Of a stretch of 64,000 nt of DNA, positions 43,957 through 53,563 are shown piece after piece. Origin of the DNA: Pseudarthrobacter enclensis. GTDB lineage: Bacteria; Actinomycetota; Actinomycetes; Actinomycetales; Micrococcaceae. How positions within the stretch are numbered: position 1 is the stretch's first letter; every line of letters starts with the position of its first letter. The notes under the pieces were generated by a model that did not search any database, was not told where the DNA came from, and saw only the letters and a program-made list of their open reading frames with translations. Both the position numbers and the translations under genes were made by a program. The stretch is taken from NCBI RefSeq assembly GCF_030811655.1, contig NZ_JAUSRE010000007.1, forward strand, positions 62,001 through 126,000, read 5' to 3'.

Positions 43957-44667
43957 TTAGAAGCCGCCGGCGGTGGCATCCTGGGGCGGCAGCACGGGCC
44001 AGTCTCCCTCAATCACGGCGGCCGGTTTGGTCTTCCTGAGGTACCCCTGAAAGTCTGCCGCCTGGCTAACTGCCCAGTCCACCTGCAGCTGGTGGAGCTC
44101 CCGGGCCGGCATCACCAGCTTGGGGAACTTTCCGGCCATCGCATCAAGGACCCGAAGGGTAGCCAGGGCGTCCGCAGCGGAGGTGTGGGCGTTGTCCAGG
44201 ACCACGCCGTATTCCTCGCACAAGGCGGTGAGCGTGCGTTTGCCCTTGCGGTACCGGTCCACCTGCTTGTTCATGATGTAGGGGTCCAGGACCGGGAAGC
44301 GCGTGAGCTGGGGAATTCCGTAGCGGGCCGATTCAGCGGCAAGCACGGTGAAGTCGTAGCTCGCGTTGAAGGCGATCACCGGGGTGCCTGAGTCGAAGAG
44401 CTCCTGCAGCACCGCGGCGACCTCGCGGGTGACTTCGTGCGCAGGCCGGCCGTCCCGCCTGGCCTGTTCGGTGGTCACTCCATGGACGTCGCTGGCCTCG
44501 ATGGGAATTTCCACGCCCGGATCGGCCAGCCACTCGTGCTCCTTGATGACCTCACCCCCCTGGTCCACGACAGTGATCGACGCGGTGACAATTCTTGCCG
44601 CCCGCGAGTTGCGGCCGGTGGTTTCCAGGTCGAAGGCTGCGCGTGGGAGGGTGTTCCAGGAACTCAT
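43957..44667 (-). CDS. DnaQ-like 3'-5' exonuclease
   Basis: DEDDh-type exonuclease, 236 residues. ExoI is AAFDLETTGRN (Asp, Glu), ExoII has IAFNASYDFTVLAAES (Asp), and ExoIII is DNAHTSAADALATLRVLDAM (His, Asp). It is probably a free-standing proofreading or repair nuclease, since no polymerase domain is attached. TAGCGT lies 6 nt before the ATG. It diverges from the alkyltransferase-like gene, with 63 bp between starts, so both may be expressed together in DNA repair. Confidence 0.87.
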   Translation of the reverse strand: MSSWNTLPRAAFDLETTGRNSRAARIVTASITVVDQGGEVIKEHEWLADPGVEIPIEASDVHGVTTEQARRDGRPAHEVTREVAAVLQELFDSGTPVIAFNASYDFTVLAAESARYGIPQLTRFPVLDPYIMNKQVDRYRKGKRTLTALCEEYGVVLDNAHTSAADALATLRVLDAMAGKFPKLVMPARELHQLQVDWAVSQAADFQGYLRKTKPAAVIEGDWPVLPPQDATAGGF

Positions 44668-44673
44668 GCTTCA

Positions 44674-44679
44674 ACGCTA
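44674..44679 (-). promoter_or_regulatory. -10 box of the exonuclease gene
   Basis: TAGCGT on the minus strand, 6 nt before the ATG. Leaderless-type spacing. Confidence 0.45.
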
Positions 44680-44718
44680 AGGGGAGCCACCGACAATTCC
44701 GGGGAACGCCACTGCGGC

Positions 44719-44724
44719 TACATT
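44719..44724 (+). promoter_or_regulatory. -10 box of the ATL-adnA-adnB operon
   Basis: TACATT, 6 nt (ggatca), then the ATG of the alkyltransferase-like gene. Confidence 0.45.
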
Positions 44725-44730
44725 GGATCA

Positions 44731-45147
44731 ATGCGGAACGAGTACGTCCAGGCGGTCCTGGCAGTCGTCAGGCTGGTGCCGGCCGGGACCGCAGTCTCCT
44801 ACGGGGACGTCGCAGAGCTTTTGGGGTCAGGCGGTCCGCGCCAGGTCGGCTCGGTCATGAGCCATCACGGGGGCGGGTCCGCATGGTGGCGCATCCTGAA
44901 GGCCAGCGGACATGCGCCCGAGGGCCACGAAGCAGAAGCCCTCCTCCGCTACCTTGAAGAAGGTACCCCGCTCGCCGGTTCCTACGGGTCGTATTTGAGG
45001 ACGGGGGAGGGCCGGTGGCGGGTTGACCTGTCCTTGGCGCGCTGGGCACCGACTGACCGGGATTTTGACAGTATCGAAGCCGTTGCCGAGGACCTGGAGC
45101 GGCGGCTCCACCGATTGTCGGTGCCTGATGATGGAATGATTTTGTGA
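44731..45147 (+). CDS. Alkyltransferase-like (ATL) protein, MGMT family
   Basis: 138 residues. The MGMT-like DNA-binding part is seen in VPAGTAVSYGDVAELLGSGG and PRQVGSVMSHHGGG, but the active PCHR motif is replaced by AWWRIL, so the alkyl-accepting Cys is absent. ATL proteins bind O6-alkylguanine and hand it to nucleotide excision repair. The C-terminus is extended by about 35 residues. The stop overlaps adnA by 4 bp (GTGA), so it is co-translated with the AdnAB helicase-nuclease. Rv3204-like context. Confidence 0.87.
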   Translation: MRNEYVQAVLAVVRLVPAGTAVSYGDVAELLGSGGPRQVGSVMSHHGGGSAWWRILKASGHAPEGHEAEALLRYLEEGTPLAGSYGSYLRTGEGRWRVDLSLARWAPTDRDFDSIEAVAEDLERRLHRLSVPDDGMIL

Positions 45148-48100
45148 CCGTAACACTTCCTTTGACCGGCCCCTGGGACCCGCAGCGGCATGAGCCGCGG
45201 ATTGGCCAGGGCCCGGCCTTTGCCGCCGGGGGCAGCCCGAATGGCAGCAGCGCCCTTTCCCGCGTGCCCGCACTTCGGCTGCTCCCGCCCAGGCAGGTGC
45301 ATGCGGCGGCGCTTCGGTTGACACCCGACCAGCAGGCAGCGGTGGACGTTACCCAGGGCTCAGGACCAGTGCTGGTGCCGGGCGCCCCGGGAACGGGAAA
45401 GACCACCGTCCTCGTGGAGGCCGCGGTCCAGCGGGTCTTCCGTGACGGCGTTGACCCGGAACGGATGCTGATCCTTGCGCCCACGCGTCTTGCAGCGGAT
45501 TTCCTGCGAGACCGCTTCACCGCCCGGCTGGATCGGAGCCTCAGCACTACTCCCGCCAGGACATGGGCCTCTTACGCCTTCGACCTGATCCGGCGGGCAA
45601 AGGCCCAGGGCGTAATCCCGCTCTCAAGGGCGCCGCGTCTGCTCTCCGGTCCGGAACAGGACCTCATCATCAAGGAACTCCTGGAGGGCCACCGGATTCC
45701 GGGGCTGGAACTGCCATGGCCAACCGATCTGGACGGCGCATTGGAGACACGCGGGTTCCGCCAGGAAGTACGGCAACTTTTTGACCGCATCATTGAATCG
45801 GGGCGCACAGCCGACGACCTCGCCCACATGGCGGATGAGTGCGGCCGGCCCGACTGGAAAGCCGCTGCCGCCCTGTACGCCGAATACCGCGACGTCCTTG
45901 ACCTGCGCATGCCCGAGGCTTTCGATCCCGCCGGGATCATCACGGCCGCCAGGCAGATCTTCCAGGACGCACCGGAATTCCTGGCCGCTGAGCGGGCCCG
46001 GTTGCAGGTTGTCCTGGTGGACGACATCCAGGAAGCCAACCCCGCCATTTTCGAACTGCTGGCCGATGTCGCCGCGGGCAGGGACTGCTATGTGACGTCG
46101 TCTCCGGACACAGTGGTCCAGGGCTTCCGGGGAGCCCGGCCCGATTTGGTGGCTGAACTGCCCCGGCTTCTGTCGGCCCAAGCCTCCGTCATCGAGCGCC
46201 CGCTGTGGCACGCCCATGGCCTGGCTCCCGCGGTGGCAGGGGCGTGGTTGAACGTGGCAGGGCGAATTTCGCAGCGTGCCGGCGGGCAGTTGGCACGCCG
46301 CCTCGACCCGCCGACCTGGGACGCGCAGCCCGATGTCGCTGCGCAGCCCGACAGCCCTCTGCAGCCCGACAGCCCTCCGCAGCGGGCCGGTGCCCATGTG
46401 CCGGGGAAGGTGGAGGCCCACCTGGTCCCTACTCCTGTGCATGAGCTGCGGTACGTGGCACAGCGGATTCTGGACCAGCACATTAACCACAACCGCGATC
46501 TGGCGGATATCGCTGTCATCGTCCGCAATGGCGGCCAGGTCAGCGAGTTGCAGCGCTACCTGTCGGGGCAGGGTATCCCGGTAAGGGTTCCGGTGGCTGA
46601 GTCCGCGGTCCGGGATGAGGTGGCCGTGCGTCCGCTCCTTGACGCCTTCGCGATCGCCCTGGATCCGGGGCTGTTGACGCCGGAAGCCGCGGTGTCACTC
46701 CTTACCTCCCGCATCGGGGGTGCAACCTCCATTGAGCTGCGCAGGCTGCGGCAATCGCTGCGCCGCGAGGAGCTGCTGGGCGGCGGTGGCCGCGCCAGCG
46801 ATGCCCTGCTCGTGGAGGCCCTGCTCGAACCCGGAGCCCTCGGTGCACTGGGAATCGAAGGCCGCGCCGCCCGGCGCACCGCACGAATGATTCAGGCGGG
46901 ACGGGAGGCTGCCTCCCTGCCAGGTGCAAATGCGGAGTCTGTGTTGTGGGCACTGTGGGACTCCACGGGACTGTCTTCTGCATGGACGGCCATTGCCCTG
47001 TCGGGCGGACCCCACGGTGCACGTGCCGACCGCGACCTTGACGCCATGATGGCGCTCTTCCACACAGCGGAGCGCTACGTGGACCAGATGCCCGGGGCAG
47101 GCCCGGAACAGTTCCTGGAATACCTCCTGAACCAGGAGCTTCCCATGGACACCCTTGCCGCCCGTGCCCAGGTGGACGATGCCGTGGAGCTGATGACCCC
47201 GGCCAGCGCGGCAGGCCGGGAATGGCCTGTGGTACTCATTGCGGGGCTGCAGGAGGGAGTGTGGCCCAACACGCGGCTCCGCGGGGAACTGTTGGGCAGC
47301 ACCCTGTACGCCGACGCCGTGGAGCACGGCGCTGCATATGCCCTTCAGCGCGATCCACTGAGCCGGTTGAGGGATATCCGCTATGACGAACTCCGCAGCT
47401 TCTCCACGGCGGTATCAAGGGCACGCGAGCTGTTGGTGTGTACGGCAGTATCGTCGGAGGACGACCAGCCCTCGTCCTTCCTGGACTTCGTTGCGCCGCT
47501 GGCTCCCGGACAGGAGAACAGGACGTTCACCCAGGTGGAACGTCCCATGACGCTGCGCGCCCTTGTCGCCGAACTGCGGCAACACGCCCAGCTCGATGGC
47601 AAGGACCTGGATGGCAAGGATTTGGTGCAGGCGGAAGAGGCCGCCAGGGTCCTGGCCCATCTCGCCGCGGTGGAACCGGCAGTCGCAGGCGCCCACCCGG
47701 CCTCGTGGTGGGGACTTGCACCCCTGACCTCCTCCGAGGCAGTTGTCCCGCCAGGGGGAACGGTGTCAGTGTCACCGTCGAAGGTCGAAACGGTTCACAA
47801 GTCCCCACTGGACTGGTTCGTCCAGGCAGCAGGTGGTGAACCTGCCACCGACTTTGCCCGCAGCTTGGGGACGCTGGTGCATGCCATCGCCCAGGACATG
47901 CCCGACGCTTCCGGATCCGAGTACGTCGCTGAACTTGTAAGGCGCTGGCCCGCCCTTGGCATGAAGGACAACTGGGAGGGACGGCTCGACTTCCAGCGCG
48001 CCGAGGCCATGGTGCGCAAGCTGGCGCAGTATGTGCTGTCCATGAGGAGTGAAGGCCGCAGCCTGCTGGGCGTGGAGCTGGACTTCGAAGTGGCACTTGG

Positions 48101-48563
48101 GGAGGTGGGCGTGGACGGGGGTCCGGCGCGGGAGGCTGTTCTCCGGGGCCAGGTGGACCGGCTGGAAATCGACGAAGAGGGCCGTTTGGTGGTGGTGGAC
48201 CTCAAGACCGGCAAACGGCAGCCGGGAAAGGAGGAATTGTCCCGCCATCCTCAGCTCGGTGCATACCAGGCGGCGGTGTTGGCCGGTGGCTTTGACACCG
48301 GCCGGACTGCTCCCGGCCTTCCCGGCGGTGCAGTGCTGGCACAGCTTGGAACCGCTGCAAAGAGCCCCGCAATCCAACAACAGCAACCACTCGACCCGCA
48401 GGAGAACTGGGCCTTGGACATGGTCAGGGAGGCGGCCGCCGTCATGGGTGGCAGTGAATTCGTTGCGCGGCATGATCCCGCCAAGGGCGGCCACGGCGGC
48501 CACGGCTGCCGGCTCCCGGAGATTTGCCCGCTGTGTGTACGCGGACGGCAGGTGACCGAATGA
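45144..48563 (+). CDS. adnA: AdnA-like helicase-nuclease subunit
   Basis: 1139 residues. An N-terminal UvrD-like motor has intact Walker A GAPGTGKTT (residues 80-88) but a degenerate motif II, VDDIQ (about 293) instead of DExQ. A C-terminal RecB-type nuclease domain shows GQVDRLEID and VVVDLKTGKRQ (about residues 1000-1022). The end has three cysteines, CRLPEICPLC, reminiscent of Fe-S-stapled nucleases. In mycobacteria the AdnA/AdnB heterodimer resects DNA double-strand ends, with AdnB as the main motor. GTG start, overlapping both neighbours. Confidence 0.86.
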   Translation: MTVTLPLTGPWDPQRHEPRIGQGPAFAAGGSPNGSSALSRVPALRLLPPRQVHAAALRLTPDQQAAVDVTQGSGPVLVPGAPGTGKTTVLVEAAVQRVFRDGVDPERMLILAPTRLAADFLRDRFTARLDRSLSTTPARTWASYAFDLIRRAKAQGVIPLSRAPRLLSGPEQDLIIKELLEGHRIPGLELPWPTDLDGALETRGFRQEVRQLFDRIIESGRTADDLAHMADECGRPDWKAAAALYAEYRDVLDLRMPEAFDPAGIITAARQIFQDAPEFLAAERARLQVVLVDDIQEANPAIFELLADVAAGRDCYVTSSPDTVVQGFRGARPDLVAELPRLLSAQASVIERPLWHAHGLAPAVAGAWLNVAGRISQRAGGQLARRLDPPTWDAQPDVAAQPDSPLQPDSPPQRAGAHVPGKVEAHLVPTPVHELRYVAQRILDQHINHNRDLADIAVIVRNGGQVSELQRYLSGQGIPVRVPVAESAVRDEVAVRPLLDAFAIALDPGLLTPEAAVSLLTSRIGGATSIELRRLRQSLRREELLGGGGRASDALLVEALLEPGALGALGIEGRAARRTARMIQAGREAASLPGANAESVLWALWDSTGLSSAWTAIALSGGPHGARADRDLDAMMALFHTAERYVDQMPGAGPEQFLEYLLNQELPMDTLAARAQVDDAVELMTPASAAGREWPVVLIAGLQEGVWPNTRLRGELLGSTLYADAVEHGAAYALQRDPLSRLRDIRYDELRSFSTAVSRARELLVCTAVSSEDDQPSSFLDFVAPLAPGQENRTFTQVERPMTLRALVAELRQHAQLDGKDLDGKDLVQAEEAARVLAHLAAVEPAVAGAHPASWWGLAPLTSSEAVVPPGGTVSVSPSKVETVHKSPLDWFVQAAGGEPATDFARSLGTLVHAIAQDMPDASGSEYVAELVRRWPALGMKDNWEGRLDFQRAEAMVRKLAQYVLSMRSEGRSLLGVELDFEVALGEVGVDGGPAREAVLRGQVDRLEIDEEGRLVVVDLKTGKRQPGKEELSRHPQLGAYQAAVLAGGFDTGRTAPGLPGGAVLAQLGTAAKSPAIQQQQPLDPQENWALDMVREAAAVMGGSEFVARHDPAKGGHGGHGCRLPEICPLCVRGRQVTE

Positions 48564-51500
48564 GTACTGCAGAGTCCACCATGACACCAGCACAGCCTGC
48601 ACCGGCAGCACGCTTCAGCCCGGAAGAACTTTCCGTGCTGCTCGGCGAAAAGAACTCTCCCACGCCTGAGCAGTCCGCCATCATTTCTTCCCCCCTTGCG
48701 CCGAGGCTGGTTATTGCCGGTGCCGGATCGGGAAAGACTGCCACCATGGCGGACCGGGTGGTGTGGCTCGTGGCCAACGGGTGGGTTACTCCCGAAGAAG
48801 TCCTGGGTGTGACCTTCACCCGCAAGGCTGCCGGCGAACTTGCCAGCCGGATCCGGTCTAAGCTTCTGGGGCTCCAGCGGCTTGCCGCAAATGACACCCG
48901 GCACGATGTCTTCCCGGAGGGCCTGCTCGGCAGCGATGCGCTGGAGCCGAAAGTGTCCACCTACCACTCGTTCGCCAGCGGAATCGTCTCCGACTACGGG
49001 CTTCGGCTCGGCGTGGAACGCGACGTCGTCCTGCTTGGCGGAGCGCAGGCCTGGCAGCTTGCCAGCGAGGTCGTCGAGGCCTACGACGGCGAATACGAGC
49101 ACTTCCGTGCGGCCAAATCCACACTTGTCAAAGCCGTCATCCAGCTCGCCGGAGAGTGCGCGGAACACCTCCAGGAGCCGGAGGATGTCGAGGCCTGGCT
49201 GATGGCCCGGCTTGCGGAGTTTGAAGCCCTGCCCTATCTGGCTGACAAGAAGAAGAACCCGCCCAAGGCCGTCGCGGACCTCGCGGGCATGCTGCGGACC
49301 CGCGCAAGCGTTGCCGACATGGTTGGCCGGTACGCAGCAGCCAAACGTGCCCGCGGCGCCCTCGACTTCGGGGACCTGGTGGCCCTCGCCGCAAAGGTGG
49401 CCCAGGACGTTCCGCTGGCTGCGCAGATGGAGCGCCAACGGTACAAGGTGGTCCTTCTCGACGAGTTCCAGGACACGTCCCATGCGCAGCTCGTCCTCTT
49501 CTCCCGCCTCTTCGGGGATGGCCATGCCGTGACGGCGGTGGGCGACCCCAACCAGTCAATTTACGGCTTCCGTGGTGCTTCCGCAGGACAGCTGTTCCAC
49601 TTTGTCCGTGAGTTCCCCGTCCGCACTGACGCACCCGGCAACGGCGCCCGCTGGGCGCCTGCCCCAACTTCCTACCTGACTACGGCCTGGCGCAACGGCC
49701 GGTCCATCCTTGCGGCCGCCAACGTCATGTCGCAGTCCCTTGGCCGCGCGTCTGCAGACAATGGGCCGGCCGGCGGCAGATCGTCCACTGCCAAGGTGCC
49801 GCCGCTGCAGCCAAGTCCGTACGCCGTGGAAGGCAGCGTTGTGCTGGGCCGGTTTGCCAGCGACGTCGACGAAGCCGCGGCGCTTGCGGACGACGTCCTT
49901 CGGTACCGCGTAACCGACTTCGAGCTGAAACCGGACGGTACCGCCGAACCGCCGGCCCTCGCGGTGCTGTGCCGGCGGCGGGCCCAAATGGAGCCAGTCC
50001 GGCGGCAGTTCGAAGCCCGGGGAGTTCCTTACGAAATCGTAGGCTTGGGAGGTCTTCTGGACACCCCGGAGATCGTCGACCTGGTCGCCACCTTGCGGGT
50101 CCTGGCCGATCCAGGCCGCTCTGACGCCCTCATGCGGCTGCTCGCAGGGGCCCGTTGGCGGATAGGCCCTGCCGATCTCATGGCGCTGCGGGACTGGTCC
50201 GGGCAGCTCGCCGGGAGCCGCGGGAGGGCGGCGCAGGGGTCCGAAGCCGGCAGCGGCGACCTTGACACCGATGAAGCAGACGCGCCCGTCCTTGAGGGGG
50301 ACCTCACGGACGGGGCCAGCCTGGTGGAAGCCCTGGACTTCCTGCCCCGCGAGGACTGGACCTCGACGAATGGCCGTACGCTCAGCGCTGGGGCGCGCAG
50401 CAGGTTGGCCCGGTTGTCCCTCGAGCTGCGGCAATTGCGCGCCTACTTGGGCGACGACCTCACTACGCTGCTGGGGGAGGTGGAAAGGGCCATGCTGCTG
50501 GACATCGAGGTGGCAGCGCGCCCCGGGATCAGCATCCACCAGGCCCGCCGAAACCTCGATGCCTTCCAGGATGCAGCCGCCGGGTTCCTCCGTACCTCCC
50601 AACGCGTGGACATCCTCGCGTTCCTGTCTTGGCTGGAGGCCGCCTCAGCGGAAGAAAACGGGTTAGAGGCGCCTGCCAGCGACGTCAACAGGGAAGCCGT
50701 ACAGCTGTTGACCGTCCATGCATCCAAAGGCCTGGAATGGGATGTTGTATTCGTCCCGGGAATGAACGCCGGGGCATTTCCAAGCGACAGGGATTCCCGC
50801 TGGAGCAGCGGCGCAGCTGCGCTGCCTTGGCCCCTGCGCGGAGACCGGTCAGACCTGCCGCAGTGGGACCTGGACCAGCCTGATCAAAAAGGCTGGCTGG
50901 ATGCCGAGAAGGATTACAAAGCAGCCGTTCAGGCTCACGGCGAGTCAGAGGAACGGCGTCTGGCGTATGTCGCGTACACCAGGGCCAAGCATGTGCTGTG
51001 GGTGTCCAGCGCCGGTTGGGTTGGTTCCCGGGCCGGGCGCGCGGAGATGTCGCCGTTCCTCGCCGAGCTCGAAACCCTGACGCAAGCGGCTGAGGGCGGG
51101 ATGCCTCCGCAGGCCCTGGTGCACCCGTTATCGCTGGACGAGGCCGCGCTCCCGGACCAGAGCCCGTTGACACTGGAATCAGAAGAAGCAGTCTGGCCTT
51201 ACGACCCCCTCGAAGGACCTGTGGACCCGCGGGACGGCCAGCGGTTGCGCCTGGCGCGGGGGCGCCGGACGGCGATGGAAGCAGCCGCCCGGAGGGTGCT
51301 TGCGTTCCTTGAGGCCGGCGGCCGGCCGGGCCCGTTGGAGCGGGCGGGCCATTCGGCCAGTTCCGGGAAGGGGAGCGGCGCCCTGCCCGGGCGCCAGCCG
51401 GGCCTCACCGGGCCAGCGGCAGGCTGGGCGCGGGAGGCTGCCCTGCTGCTGGAGCGCAGGGCAAGAAGGTCCGGCGGACAGGATGTGCACCTGCCCACCC

Positions 51501-52087
51501 ACATCTCCGCTTCCACCCTGGTGGACCTGGGAGACGACCCCCAGGCGGTGTTGGGGCGGCTTCGTCGTCCCGTTCCGCGCGAGCCAGGCATGTCGGCGCG
51601 GAAGGGAACCGCGTTCCATGCCTGGGTAGAGGAGTATTTCGGAACGGCGGGGATGTTGGACCTTGGAGAGGCGCCCGGCTCGGACGACCACATTGATGCG
51701 GCCTACGACCTCGACGAGATGGTGGCGACCTTCAAGGCTTCCCCCTGGGCTGACAGGTCACCGGCCTTCGTCGAGGTCCCGGTGGAGACCAGGGTGGGGG
51801 AGGTTGTGGTGCGTGGACGCGTGGATGCAGTGTTCCAGGACGCCGATGGCCGCTGGGACCTGGTCGACTGGAAGACAGGCCGCCGGCCGTCGGCCGCCCA
51901 GCTGAAGACCCGCTCCATCCAACTGGCTGTGTACCGGCTGGCGTGGGCGCGCCTCCAAAATGTTCCGCTGGAGGAGGTTCGGGCAGCATTCTTCTATGTC
52001 GCGGACAACGCCGTGGTACGCCCGCATGACCTGGGCACGGCAGCAGAGCTGGAAAACATCGTTGCGGCAGCACTGAGCCGCCAGTAG
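48560..52087 (+). CDS. adnB: AdnB-like helicase-nuclease subunit
   Basis: 1175 residues. The motor has intact motifs: IAGAGSGKTATM (Walker A, residues 54-61), VTFTRKAAGELASRI (Ia), VVLLDEFQDTSHAQ (II, about 300), GDPNQSIYGFRGAS (III), LTVHASKGLEWDVVFVPG and VAYTRAKHVLWVS (VI). The C-terminal nuclease shows the GRVDAVFQDADGRW and LVDWKTGRRPS motifs. With AdnA upstream (ATGA overlap), it forms the actinobacterial end-resection complex that replaces RecBCD/AddAB. Start at 48560 is set by the overlap. Confidence 0.89.
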   Translation: MSTAESTMTPAQPAPAARFSPEELSVLLGEKNSPTPEQSAIISSPLAPRLVIAGAGSGKTATMADRVVWLVANGWVTPEEVLGVTFTRKAAGELASRIRSKLLGLQRLAANDTRHDVFPEGLLGSDALEPKVSTYHSFASGIVSDYGLRLGVERDVVLLGGAQAWQLASEVVEAYDGEYEHFRAAKSTLVKAVIQLAGECAEHLQEPEDVEAWLMARLAEFEALPYLADKKKNPPKAVADLAGMLRTRASVADMVGRYAAAKRARGALDFGDLVALAAKVAQDVPLAAQMERQRYKVVLLDEFQDTSHAQLVLFSRLFGDGHAVTAVGDPNQSIYGFRGASAGQLFHFVREFPVRTDAPGNGARWAPAPTSYLTTAWRNGRSILAAANVMSQSLGRASADNGPAGGRSSTAKVPPLQPSPYAVEGSVVLGRFASDVDEAAALADDVLRYRVTDFELKPDGTAEPPALAVLCRRRAQMEPVRRQFEARGVPYEIVGLGGLLDTPEIVDLVATLRVLADPGRSDALMRLLAGARWRIGPADLMALRDWSGQLAGSRGRAAQGSEAGSGDLDTDEADAPVLEGDLTDGASLVEALDFLPREDWTSTNGRTLSAGARSRLARLSLELRQLRAYLGDDLTTLLGEVERAMLLDIEVAARPGISIHQARRNLDAFQDAAAGFLRTSQRVDILAFLSWLEAASAEENGLEAPASDVNREAVQLLTVHASKGLEWDVVFVPGMNAGAFPSDRDSRWSSGAAALPWPLRGDRSDLPQWDLDQPDQKGWLDAEKDYKAAVQAHGESEERRLAYVAYTRAKHVLWVSSAGWVGSRAGRAEMSPFLAELETLTQAAEGGMPPQALVHPLSLDEAALPDQSPLTLESEEAVWPYDPLEGPVDPRDGQRLRLARGRRTAMEAAARRVLAFLEAGGRPGPLERAGHSASSGKGSGALPGRQPGLTGPAAGWAREAALLLERRARRSGGQDVHLPTHISASTLVDLGDDPQAVLGRLRRPVPREPGMSARKGTAFHAWVEEYFGTAGMLDLGEAPGSDDHIDAAYDLDEMVATFKASPWADRSPAFVEVPVETRVGEVVVRGRVDAVFQDADGRWDLVDWKTGRRPSAAQLKTRSIQLAVYRLAWARLQNVPLEEVRAAFFYVADNAVVRPHDLGTAAELENIVAAALSRQ

Positions 52088-52109
52088 GCCGGACAGGGCT
52101 CCGCCGGCC
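52087..52109. terminator. Weak hairpin between adnB and the convergent phosphotransferase
   Basis: 6-bp GGCCGG/CCGGCC stem with 11-nt loop, starting within the adnB stop. No T-tract follows. It is the only candidate in the 44-bp gap. Confidence 0.35.
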
Positions 52110-52131
52110 CCGGGCAGACTCTCTTCCCGAT

Positions 52132-53421
52132 TCAGCCCTGCTTCGCGTTGATCACCGAAAGGGCGGCTGTGGACGTGTCGTCCGGACCCTTGGTCCCGCC
52201 ATCCGGATCCTGGCCGCCAGTGCCGGCATGCGGCCGCTCCGCCGGGATGGGTGTTACGTGCACTGCGGGGTGTGCCTTAGCTGAATGCTTGGCCTGGTTC
52301 GCCTCTGGCTGGGCGCCGACGGCGGGTTCTGCCTGTATGGCGGGTTCGGCCGGGACAGGGATGACCGTGACCGCGGGAGTGACTGCAGAACTGCCGCTTC
52401 CAGTGGAAGGGGCAGCACTGGCAGTTCCGGGCGGGGCAGTGGCCGCCGTTCCATCGTTCCCGGAACCACTGGTGGCCGGAAGTGGTTCCACGCTGATGGG
52501 CCGGCCCCCGTATTCGGCGATGTCGTCCGCCAGGCTCTGGAGCATTCCTTCGGCCTCGCTGACCATCTCCTGGTCTCCGGCGGCCAGCCCCTTCACCAGG
52601 TACTGCGCCAAGGCGAACTCCGCAGACAGCGCGGCCCGGCGCAGCAGGTGCTGATCCGGGACGTCGCGCCGGCTGGACGTGTAGGAGGCCAGGACGGCGT
52701 CAATGAAATCCTGTTCATTGGACGCTACCAGCCAGGCAAAGTCGTCGGCAGGGTCGCCGATGCGCAGGTCTGTCCAACCGGTTACCGCGGTCACCCGGCC
52801 CGATTCCACAAGCAGGTTGTCCTCGTGCAGGTCGCCGTGGACCACGCAGGGGTTGAACCGCCAAAGGGAAACGTCCTCCATGGCGTGTTCCCAGCGGCGC
52901 AGCAGGGCCGCCGGGATCTTCCCGGTAGTTGCTGCCTGGTCCAGTTCGTTCAGGCGCCGCTGGCGGAACTCGTTGGGGGTGTAGCTGGGCAGGTCGGCAT
53001 TGCTGACCAGTGACCGGGGCAGGTCGTGGATCGCAGCCAAGGCGGAACCGAGCTCGCGGGCCAGGCTGGCCGGCCCGGAGGTCAGCTCTTCGACGCTGCG
53101 GGTGCTTCCGGACAGGTGTGAGTAGACAAAGGTGGTCAGCGTTCCCAGGCGGACACTGCCGGCCACCGTCGGCATGAGGAACGGCAATTCCGCGCGAACG
53201 CCCGGAGCGAAGGCCCGCAGCACCAGGAACTCCGTTTCCAGCCGGGCACTGGCCTCGGCATGGCGGGGCGACCGGACACGCCAGCGTTTGCCTTCGGAAT
53301 CGAGGAGCAGGGCCGAGTCGAAGTCCGCGGGGTCGTCCGGCGCGGAGCTAACGGCCGTCGGGGTCAGTCCGGGGACTGCCGCGGTTGCGACAGCCGCCAG
53401 TTCAATCGGTTTTCTTCTCAC
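52132..53421 (-). CDS. APH-like phosphotransferase with disordered tail
   Basis: 429 residues of the aminoglycoside/macrolide phosphotransferase-like fold. The catalytic loop is intact: VVHGDLHEDNLLVE. The Mg-binding motif that is normally I-D-W reads V-T-G-W here (TAVTGWTDLRIGDPADDFAW), so one key Asp is missing. From about residue 305 the protein is a Pro/Ala/Thr-rich tail. A GTG at 53421 (RRKPIELAAVATAAVPG) is preferred to a TTG 23 codons upstream. Activity and substrate are open; it may not be a kinase. Confidence 0.78.
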   Translation of the reverse strand: MRRKPIELAAVATAAVPGLTPTAVSSAPDDPADFDSALLLDSEGKRWRVRSPRHAEASARLETEFLVLRAFAPGVRAELPFLMPTVAGSVRLGTLTTFVYSHLSGSTRSVEELTSGPASLARELGSALAAIHDLPRSLVSNADLPSYTPNEFRQRRLNELDQAATTGKIPAALLRRWEHAMEDVSLWRFNPCVVHGDLHEDNLLVESGRVTAVTGWTDLRIGDPADDFAWLVASNEQDFIDAVLASYTSSRRDVPDQHLLRRAALSAEFALAQYLVKGLAAGDQEMVSEAEGMLQSLADDIAEYGGRPISVEPLPATSGSGNDGTAATAPPGTASAAPSTGSGSSAVTPAVTVIPVPAEPAIQAEPAVGAQPEANQAKHSAKAHPAVHVTPIPAERPHAGTGGQDPDGGTKGPDDTSTAALSVINAKQG

Positions 53422-53551
53422 CGTTCCACGGTAGATTGCCTGCCGTCCCGAAGAGCGGTCCGGTTGCGGCGAGTCTTCAGATAGCTGCAAATACGGCTGC
53501 GGGCCCCAGACGGACCGGACCGGGAAAATGTGAAATGTCGGCGGCAGTCAG

Positions 53552-53557
53552 TACGGT
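53552..53557 (+). promoter_or_regulatory. -10 box of nudC
   Basis: TACGGT, 6 nt (ggaacc), then the nudC ATG. TGTGAA lies 17 bp further upstream as a possible -35. Confidence 0.45.
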
Positions 53558-53563
53558 GGAACC

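Noticed and set aside
44731..52087. Phage-defence helicase-nuclease system
   Set aside because: The ATL-adnA-adnB order and flanking nudC-uvrD2 match the housekeeping mycobacterial repair block.
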